Source of the DNA: Syntrophomonas sp.
GTDB lineage: Bacteria > Bacillota > Syntrophomonadia > Syntrophomonadales > Syntrophomonadaceae
Reading direction: 5' to 3'
DNA length: 11,078 nt
Assembly (NCBI GenBank): GCA_003558625.1
Contig: PWPP01000135.1
Span: 1 to 11,078, forward strand
The position numbers and the translations under genes were made by a program. Below, in pieces: positions 5,603 to 11,078 of this stretch; positions within the stretch are counted from its first letter, which is position 1; each line of letters starts with the position of its first letter. The notes below the pieces were generated by a model. The model saw only the letters and a program-made list of their open reading frames with translations, searched no databases and was not told the DNA's origin.

Positions 5603-8600
5603 TTGTTAGAAATAAATAATTTTGAGCGGATTAAGATTTCCCTGGCCTCACCGGAGCAGATCCGTTCCTGGAGCAGCGGTGAGGTAAAAAAACCTGAGAC
5701 CATAAATTACCGGACTTTACGCCCGGAAAAAGAAGGGCTTTTCTGTGAAAAGATTTTTGGACCCGTGAAGGACTGGGAATGTCACTGTGGCAAATACAAG
5801 CGGGTGCGCCACAAGGGTATTGTATGCGACCGTTGCGGGGTTGAGGTGACCACTTCAAAAGTAAGACGGGAACGCATGGGGCATATTGAACTGGCAGCTC
5901 CGGTTTGTCATATCTGGTATCTCAAAGGAATTCCCAGCCGTATGGGGCTGCTTATGGATATGTCACCCAAGGTTTTGGAAAAAGTAATCTATTTTGTCAG
6001 TTATATTGTTCTGGATCCCGGGGACACACCCCTCTTGAGCAAACAGCTGCTTAATGAAAGGGAATACCGGGAAAACAGAGACCGCTATGGCAATGCTTTT
6101 GAGGCAAGCATCGGGGCGGAAGCGATAAGCCGATTGCTGGCTGCCATTGATTTACAGCAGTCTTCCTGGGATTTAAAAGAGGAGATTGCTACCACCAGCG
6201 GCCAGAGAAAAGGCAGAGCCATCAAGCGCCTGGAAGTGGTAGAAGCTTTCCGGCTTTCAGGGAATCGTCCGCAATGGATGATTATGGATGTGCTTCCGGT
6301 AATCCCCCCTGAGCTCAGGCCTATGGTGCAGCTAGATGGCGGGCGTTTTGCGACATCAGACCTGAATGACCTTTATCGCCGGGTTATAAACCGGAATAAT
6401 CGATTGAAAAGACTACTGGATTTGGGAGCACCCGATATTATTGTGCGCAATGAAAAGAGGATGCTGCAGGAAGCGGTGGATGCCCTGGTGGATAATGGAC
6501 GCAGGGGCCGGGCGGTTACCGGACCCGGGAACCGCCCCCTGAAATCCTTAAGTGATATGTTGAAAGGCAAACAGGGACGTTTTCGTCAGAACCTCCTGGG
6601 TAAGCGGGTTGACTATTCCGGCCGCTCAGTAATTGTGGTGGGTCCGAATCTTAAGCTGCACCAGTGCGGATTACCCAAGGAAATGGCCCTGGAATTGTTT
6701 AAACCATTTGTGATGAAGAAACTGGTAGACCAGGGTACCGCCACCAATATTAAAAGTGCTAAAAAAATGGTGGAAAGGGGACGGGAAGAAGTATGGGATA
6801 TCCTGGAAGAGGTGATCAGGGAACATCCGGTATTATTAAACCGGGCTCCTACCCTGCACCGCCTGGGCATCCAGGCCTTTGAACCGGTACTGGTAGAAGG
6901 CCGGGCCCTGCAGATTCATCCCCTGGTATGTACCGCGTATAATGCAGATTTTGATGGGGACCAGATGGCTGTCCATGTACCTTTATCCGCCGAGGCCCAA
7001 ACTGAATCGAGACTCCTCATGCTATCCAGCGGCAACATTTTAAATCCCAAGGATGGCAAACCCGTAGTCACACCTACCCAGGATTTGGTTATCGGCATAT
7101 ACTATCTCACCTATATGGCGAAGGAAACAGAAAAACCGGACAAAATACGCTATTTTGCCAGCAGAGAAGAAGCCATGATGGCCTATGAACTGAAACATAT
7201 AGGATTGCATGACCGCATCAAAGTGAAGGGAGCCAAGCCCGGTGCTGATAACGGATTTGGTATAGCCGGACAAATCCTGGAAACTACTGCAGGAAGAGTC
7301 ATTTTTAATGATATTATTCCCTTCGGGCTGCCTTACTATAATGAAGTTATTGATAAAAAACTTTTGGGAAACATTATCTATGACTGCTACCGCCTGGAAG
7401 GCAATGGCAAAACCGCTGAGCTTCTGGATGGAGTCAAACGTCTGGGTTTCCGTTACTCTACCCAGGCCGGTATAACCGTAGGGGTAACGGATTTTGAAAC
7501 CCCTATGGAAAAGGAGGGCATTCTGAAGGAAGCGGATCACAATGTTGAAATGATTGAAAATGATTATAATGTGGGTTTAATCACCGAAAATGAAAGACAT
7601 ACCCAGGTGGTTGACTTATGGAATCAAGCTACCGATGATGTGACTGAGGCTTTAAAACTACACCTGAAGGAAGAAAACCCGGTTTATATGATGGCTATTT
7701 CCGGAGCCCGGGGGAACTTCCAGCAGATCAGACAGCTGGCAGGTATGCGCGGGCTTATGGCAGATCCATCGGGTAAGATTATAGACCTGCCCATAAAAGC
7801 CAATTTCCGCGAGGGCTTAACGGTTCTGGAATACTTTATTTCTACCCATGGTGCCAGAAAGGGTCTGGCGGATACCGCGCTGCGAACTGCTGATTCCGGC
7901 TACCTGACCCGCAGGTTGGTAGATGTTTCCCAGGATGTTATAGTCCGGGAGGAAGACTGCGAATCAGTGGAGGGGATCTGGGTAGAGAAAATCATGGAAG
8001 GCTCCCAGTTAATAGAACCCTTGCACCAGAGAATCACTGGGAGAACGTCAGTGGATACTATTCTAGCACCCGAAAGCACAGAAATATTGGTTCTTGAAAA
8101 TGAAATGATCGATGATCAGAAAGCCAAAGAGATTGAGGATAAAGGTCTGGAAAAGGTGAAGATCAGAACAGTCTTAACCTGCAAAACCAAGCATGGGGTC
8201 TGCAAAAAATGTTATGGGCGCAATTTGGCCACCGGCTATGATGTGGAGATCGGAGAAGCCGTCGGTATACTGGCTGCCCAGTCCATAGGTGAACCGGGAA
8301 CCCAGTTAACGATGCGGACCTTCCACACCGGAGGGGTAGCCGGAGATGATATTACCCGCGGTCTACCCCGGGTCGAGGAGCTTTTTGAAGTCAGAAAACC
8401 CAAAGGCCAGGCTGTAGTAACGGAGGTCTCGGGTATTACCCGTATGGCGGAAAAAAAGGGAAAAAGGGAAATCGAAATTACTGATGAGAACGGCGATGTA
8501 TTAGGCTCCTACCTGGTACACTATGGCTCTCGCCTAAAAATCCGGGAAGGAGATTACGTAGATATAGGAGATGCCCTGACCGAAGGACCCCTTAACCCCC

Positions 8601-9118
8601 ACGACATCCTAAAGACGAAGGGATTGCAGGAAGTGCAGAAATATTTGTTGCAGGAAGTGCAAAAAGTTTACCGTTCCCAGGGTGTGGATATCAGTGACAA
8701 GCATATTGAGATCATGATTCGGCAGATGCTGAAAAAGGTGAAAATTGAAGATGCCGGGGACACCTCAGTATTGCCGGGTGCTTTTATAGATATTGCTACC
8801 TTTGAAGATGAGAATGTCCAGGCGGTAAAACAGGGAGGTTTGCCTGCGGTGTGTTCGCCCATGCTTCTGGGTATAACCAAAGCATCTCTAAATACGGATT
8901 CCTTTTTGTCGGCGGCGTCTTTCCAGGAAACCACCAAGGTATTAACGGAGGCGGCCATCAAAGGAAAGATAGATAACCTCATCGGACTTAAAGAGAATGT
9001 AATTATTGGGAAGCTGATTCCAGCTGGAACCGGGTACAGCACCTATCAAAAAACTGAAATTGCTTTAGAAGAGGAATTAAACGTGGAAGCAGCAGAAGAG
9101 CCGGTCGAAGTGGTATAG
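5603..9118 (+). CDS. rpoC: RNA polymerase beta' subunit
   Basis: Beta' subunit of RNA polymerase, 1171 residues, carrying the catalytic magnesium site. It starts at TTG 5603, with GGGAG (5590-5594) and GAAGGG (5596-5601) upstream. The resulting MLEINNFERIKISLASPEQIRSWS is the standard Firmicutes N-terminus, and no ATG is available nearby. The N-terminal zinc site is C60, C62, C75, C78. The catalytic motif NADFDGDQ is at 447-454, with D449, D451 and D453 chelating magnesium. The second zinc site is C786, C860, C867, C870. The bridge helix/trigger loop region is intact (GARGNFQQIRQLAGMRGLM, then GLADTALRTADSGYLTRRLVD). The block AAQSIGEPGTQLTMRTFHTGG is also intact. It lacks the large insertions of proteobacterial and cyanobacterial beta' and matches the Bacillota length (about 1200). 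Confidence 0.98.
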   Translation: MLEINNFERIKISLASPEQIRSWSSGEVKKPETINYRTLRPEKEGLFCEKIFGPVKDWECHCGKYKRVRHKGIVCDRCGVEVTTSKVRRERMGHIELAAPVCHIWYLKGIPSRMGLLMDMSPKVLEKVIYFVSYIVLDPGDTPLLSKQLLNEREYRENRDRYGNAFEASIGAEAISRLLAAIDLQQSSWDLKEEIATTSGQRKGRAIKRLEVVEAFRLSGNRPQWMIMDVLPVIPPELRPMVQLDGGRFATSDLNDLYRRVINRNNRLKRLLDLGAPDIIVRNEKRMLQEAVDALVDNGRRGRAVTGPGNRPLKSLSDMLKGKQGRFRQNLLGKRVDYSGRSVIVVGPNLKLHQCGLPKEMALELFKPFVMKKLVDQGTATNIKSAKKMVERGREEVWDILEEVIREHPVLLNRAPTLHRLGIQAFEPVLVEGRALQIHPLVCTAYNADFDGDQMAVHVPLSAEAQTESRLLMLSSGNILNPKDGKPVVTPTQDLVIGIYYLTYMAKETEKPDKIRYFASREEAMMAYELKHIGLHDRIKVKGAKPGADNGFGIAGQILETTAGRVIFNDIIPFGLPYYNEVIDKKLLGNIIYDCYRLEGNGKTAELLDGVKRLGFRYSTQAGITVGVTDFETPMEKEGILKEADHNVEMIENDYNVGLITENERHTQVVDLWNQATDDVTEALKLHLKEENPVYMMAISGARGNFQQIRQLAGMRGLMADPSGKIIDLPIKANFREGLTVLEYFISTHGARKGLADTALRTADSGYLTRRLVDVSQDVIVREEDCESVEGIWVEKIMEGSQLIEPLHQRITGRTSVDTILAPESTEILVLENEMIDDQKAKEIEDKGLEKVKIRTVLTCKTKHGVCKKCYGRNLATGYDVEIGEAVGILAAQSIGEPGTQLTMRTFHTGGVAGDDITRGLPRVEELFEVRKPKGQAVVTEVSGITRMAEKKGKREIEITDENGDVLGSYLVHYGSRLKIREGDYVDIGDALTEGPLNPHDILKTKGLQEVQKYLLQEVQKVYRSQGVDISDKHIEIMIRQMLKKVKIEDAGDTSVLPGAFIDIATFEDENVQAVKQGGLPAVCSPMLLGITKASLNTDSFLSAASFQETTKVLTEAAIKGKIDNLIGLKENVIIGKLIPAGTGYSTYQKTEIALEEELNVEAAEEPVEVV

Positions 9119-9141
9119 AGTGTTTTCTGGCATTATGGAAA

Positions 9142-9218
9142 ATCCTGCAGGCATGGGCCGTAGGATGGCTGTTTTAGGGCAGCCAGAGCCGGGATCAGGA
9201 TAATCGGTTGGGATCCGG
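9142..9218 (+). other. Hairpin cluster between rpoC and the str promoter
   Basis: Three small inverted repeats follow the rpoC stop: ATCCT/AGGAT (9142-9146/9162-9166), TGGCTG/CAGCCA (9166-9171/9180-9185), and CCGG-G-ATC/GATCCGG (9189-9196/9212-9218, one bulged G). After the last comes ACATAATCTCTTTATTT, which is T-rich but not a clean U-tract. They may partly end rpoBC transcription or protect the mRNA 3' end. No canonical terminator is visible. A 22-codon ORF at 9135-9203 has no ribosome binding site and is not called. Confidence 0.35.
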
Positions 9219-9251
9219 GAACATAATCTCTTTATTTGAGAGTAAAAGTAT

Positions 9252-9280
9252 TTGACGGTCATTCCCTGGGGTGCTAAAAT
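9252..9280 (+). promoter_or_regulatory. Strong sigma-A promoter of the str operon
   Basis: TTGACG (9252-9257), a 17-nt spacer and TAAAAT (9275-9280), with TG at 9272-9273 (extended -10). Predicted transcription start is about 9287. The block TTGACGGTCAT (9252-9262) is identical to that at the rpoB promoter, including the palindrome TGAC-G-GTCA (9253-9261). The GTG at 9271 lies inside this promoter, which rules it out as the start of the next gene. Confidence 0.75.
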
Positions 9281-9351
9281 ATTTAAGTGCGCTTACAATG
9301 GGAGCAGGAACAGAAATAGGGCTTGCAAGCGCCGCAAGGAGGGAAAATCCA

Positions 9352-9600
9352 TTGTCCCTTAGCGAGATCAAAGACAACCGCTTTGTCGTAGGCAGCAAAC
9401 AGGTTAAGAAAAACATAGCCAAAGGGTTGGTGGCCAGGGTTTATATTGCTGCGGATGCCGAACCTCGCGTGATACAACCCATTCAAACCCTGTGTTCTCA
9501 AAATAATATTCCGGTAGAAATCGTAGAACAGATGCAGATGTTAGGTAAAGCTTGTGGCATTGAAGTAGGTGCTGCCACCGTAGCCATAATGAAAGATTAA
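9352..9600 (+). CDS. rplGB: L7Ae-family kink-turn RNA-binding protein (YbxF type)
   Basis: An 82-residue protein of the L7Ae/L30e family. B. subtilis YbxF, encoded at the same place before rpsL, is also 82 residues and binds RNA kink-turns. The hallmark C-terminal block LGKACGIEVGAATVAIM is nearly identical to YbxF, and the early GSKQVKKNIAKG segment is the RNA-binding face. The frame is open back to GTG 9271 and includes ATG 9298. I chose TTG 9352 because AAGGAGGG (9336-9343) sits 8 nt upstream, the size fits the family, GTG 9271 overlaps the -10 box, and ATG 9298 has no ribosome binding site. It is first in the str operon, 21 bases before rpsL. It may associate with ribosomes or structured mRNAs; its physiological role is not settled. 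Confidence 0.92.
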   Translation: MSLSEIKDNRFVVGSKQVKKNIAKGLVARVYIAADAEPRVIQPIQTLCSQNNIPVEIVEQMQMLGKACGIEVGAATVAIMKD

Positions 9601-9621
9601 TCCGGGGAAGGAGGTGCAGTT

Positions 9622-9996
9622 ATGCCAACGATCAATCAGCTAGTCAGAATGGGGCGCAAAGTGGTGGAAAAGAAATCTACCGCACCAGCCCTGAAAAGTT
9701 GTCCGCAAAGAAGAGGGGTATGTACACGTGTTTATACCACCACCCCGAAAAAACCGAATTCAGCTCTGCGCAAAATCGCCAGGGTCAGGTTGACTAACGG
9801 AATAGAAGCTACAGCGTATATCCCAGGTATTGGCCATAACCTTCAGGAGCACTCGGTTGTGCTGATCAGAGGAGGAAGGGTCAAGGATTTACCCGGGGTT
9901 AGATATCATATTGTCAGAGGCACTCTTGATACAGCCGGGGTGCAAAACCGCAACCAGGGCAGATCTAAATATGGGACGAAAAGACCCAAGAAGTAG
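9622..9996 (+). CDS. rpsL: 30S ribosomal protein S12
   Basis: Decoding-centre protein of the small ribosomal subunit, 124 residues, full length. It has one of the best ribosome binding sites in the window, AAGGAGGTG (9608-9616), 5 nt before the ATG. The signature TTTPKKPNSALRK holds K43 and K44 (counting Met). The second loop GGRVKDLPGVRYH holds K88 and D89, the latter the usual methylthiolation site. The streptomycin-related lysines are wild type, so sensitivity by this route is predicted. The basic tail GRSKYGTKRPKK is intact. It lies 21 bases after the L7Ae-family gene and 17 bases before rpsG. Confidence 0.99.
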   Translation: MPTINQLVRMGRKVVEKKSTAPALKSCPQRRGVCTRVYTTTPKKPNSALRKIARVRLTNGIEATAYIPGIGHNLQEHSVVLIRGGRVKDLPGVRYHIVRGTLDTAGVQNRNQGRSKYGTKRPKK

Positions 9997-10013
9997 AAGA
10001 AGGGAGGTACGAT

Positions 10014-10484
10014 ATGCCTAGAAAAGGGCCTGTACCCAAGAGAGAAATTCTTCCTGATCCTATCTATAACAGTGTCATCTTTACCAAGCTGGTAAATCAG
10101 ATTATGTGGGATGGGAAAAAGAGCCTGGCAGAAAAAATCTGCTATGAGGCGTTTGATATTATTGGACAAAAAACCGGCAAAGATCCCATGGAAGTGTTTG
10201 AAGAAGCCATGAAAAATTTCACCCCCATTGTCGAGGTAAGAGCCAGGAGAGTTGGTGGAGCCAACTATCAGGTGCCGGTTGAAGTAAGGCCGGAAAGACG
10301 ACAGACTTTGGCGTTAAGATGGTTAGTCAATTATGCCCGCAAAAGAGGGGAAAAAATCATGGCCCAAAGACTGGCGGGAGAAATCGTGGATGCTTATAAC
10401 CATACTGGTGCATCGGTGAAGAAAAAAGAAGATACCCATAAGATGGCTGAAGCCAACAAAGCCTTTGCCCATTATCGCTGGTAG
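10014..10484 (+). CDS. rpsG: 30S ribosomal protein S7
   Basis: Primary 16S rRNA-binding protein that nucleates assembly of the 30S head and touches the E site; 156 residues, the standard bacterial length. The N-terminus MPRKGPVPKREILPDPIYNS and the core block VGGANYQVPVEVRPERRQTLALRWLV are typical. The C-terminus ends HKMAEANKAFAHYRW as in most bacteria. AGGGAGGT (10001-10008) precedes the ATG by 5 nt. In enterobacteria S7 represses its own str operon; no such operator is evident from sequence here. fusA follows after 30 bases. Confidence 0.99.
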   Translation: MPRKGPVPKREILPDPIYNSVIFTKLVNQIMWDGKKSLAEKICYEAFDIIGQKTGKDPMEVFEEAMKNFTPIVEVRARRVGGANYQVPVEVRPERRQTLALRWLVNYARKRGEKIMAQRLAGEIVDAYNHTGASVKKKEDTHKMAEANKAFAHYRW

Positions 10485-10514
10485 ACCCAGGTTTAACTAC
10501 CGAGGAGTGGTTTG

Positions 10515-11078
10515 ATGTCAACTCCAAAAAATAAAGATATTGATTTATCCAATATCCGAAACATAGGGATCATGGCCCACATTGATGCCGGCAAGACTAC
10601 CACCACTGAAAGGATTCTTTATTATTCAGGAAAAGTTCACAAGATGGGGGAAGTTGATAAAGGCACGGCCACCATGGATTGGATGAGTCAGGAACAGGAG
10701 CGGGGTATTACCATTACCTCAGCTGCTACCACCAGTCTTTGGGAGGGTACCAGCATTAACATTATCGACACGCCCGGACATGTGGACTTCACAATTGAGG
10801 TGGAAAGGTCTTTGCGGGTGCTGGATGGAGCGATTGCTATTTTTTGTGCTGTGGCTGGGGTCCAGCCCCAATCGGAAACGGTATGGAGACAGGCAGATCG
10901 CTATGAGGTCCCTCGTATTGCCTATATTAATAAAATGGACAGGATTGGGGCTGATTTTCACCGGGTGGTGCAGATGATCAAAGAAAAACTGACCCCCCAT
11001 GCGATACTGATCCAGTTGCCCATTGGAGCAGAAGACCAGTTTGAGGGTATGATTGACCTGGCGATCGGAAGAGCGTCG
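10515..11078 (+). CDS. fusA: Elongation factor G, 3' partial (last 16 bases are adapter)
   Basis: GTPase that drives ribosomal translocation and, with RRF, ribosome recycling. Only the first 182 or so of about 690 residues are present. The ATG at 10515 follows GAGGAGTGG (10502-10510) and reads MSTPKNKDIDLSNIRNIGIM. The G domain is intact: G1 AHIDAGKTTTTER at residues 21-33, switch I ERGITITSAATT, G3 DTPGH at 85-89 and G4 NKMD at 139-142. The frame stays open to the window end, but bases from 11063 on match a sequencing adapter. The final residues (IGRAS) are therefore artefactual and the genuine sequence stops near Leu182. It is the fourth gene of the str operon; tuf would be expected next. 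Confidence 0.97.
   Translation, partial: MSTPKNKDIDLSNIRNIGIMAHIDAGKTTTTERILYYSGKVHKMGEVDKGTATMDWMSQEQERGITITSAATTSLWEGTSINIIDTPGHVDFTIEVERSLRVLDGAIAIFCAVAGVQPQSETVWRQADRYEVPRIAYINKMDRIGADFHRVVQMIKEKLTPHAILIQLPIGAEDQFEGMIDLAIGRAS
11063..11078. other. Illumina TruSeq adapter remnant at the contig end
   Basis: GATCGGAAGAGCGTCG is identical to the first 16 bases of the TruSeq universal adapter read-through (the part after the A overhang). It sits at the very last bases and breaks the EF-G protein where family members continue differently. A 16-base chance match at the exact end is very unlikely. These bases should be treated as non-genomic. Confidence 0.9.

Noticed and set aside
9135..9203. 22-codon ORF after rpoC
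   Set aside because: No ribosome binding site, no family resemblance, and it lies among hairpins.
1..11078. CRISPR array, insertion sequence or tRNA gene
   Set aside because: No spaced repeat arrays, transposase-like ORFs with terminal repeats, or tRNA-like cloverleafs were seen on reading.

Overview
The window looks like a chromosomal core segment of a low-to-mid GC Gram-positive anaerobe, most likely class Clostridia (Bacillota, Peptococcaceae-like). The evidence is a DegU-type response regulator next to comFC, short Firmicutes-type RpoB and RpoC without proteobacterial insertions, an L7Ae-family protein (YbxF type) between rpoC and rpsL, strong AGGAGG-type ribosome binding sites, and several TTG starts. 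I cannot name a genus. All genes are on the + strand.

Layout. 1-629: a DegU-like response regulator that has lost only its first few residues at the window edge. 630-1032: a 400-base gap. It holds a candidate structured non-coding RNA of about 260 nt (640-900), closed by a 16-bp long-range stem, followed by an extended -10 promoter with a palindrome over its -35 region. 1033-1755: comFC. 1756-2165: a second 400-base gap, with no convincing gene in its first half, then a strong rpoB promoter (1989-2017) and a leader of about 140 nt carrying a terminator-like hairpin. 2166-5549 rpoB and 5603-9118 rpoC. 9119-9351: a hairpin-rich gap and a second strong promoter (9252-9280). 9352-9600 L7Ae-family protein, 9622-9996 rpsL, 10014-10484 rpsG, and from 10515 the first third of fusA.

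How the genes work together. rpoB and rpoC encode the catalytic halves of RNA polymerase. The L7Ae/rpsL/rpsG/fusA run is the classic str operon, making ribosome components and elongation factor G. The rpoB and str promoters share an identical 11-base block, TTGACGGTCAT, made of the -35 box plus an overlapping TGAC-N-GTCA palindrome. This suggests common control of the transcription and translation machinery. The degU/RNA/comFC block is a separate regulatory/competence neighbourhood.

Most notable points: (1) the structured RNA between degU and comFC, whose context fits the raiA-motif RNA class; (2) the shared promoter block; (3) rpoB lying next to comFC instead of rplJ-rplL; (4) the last 16 bases of the window match an Illumina TruSeq adapter, so they are not genomic and the final fusA codons are artefactual.
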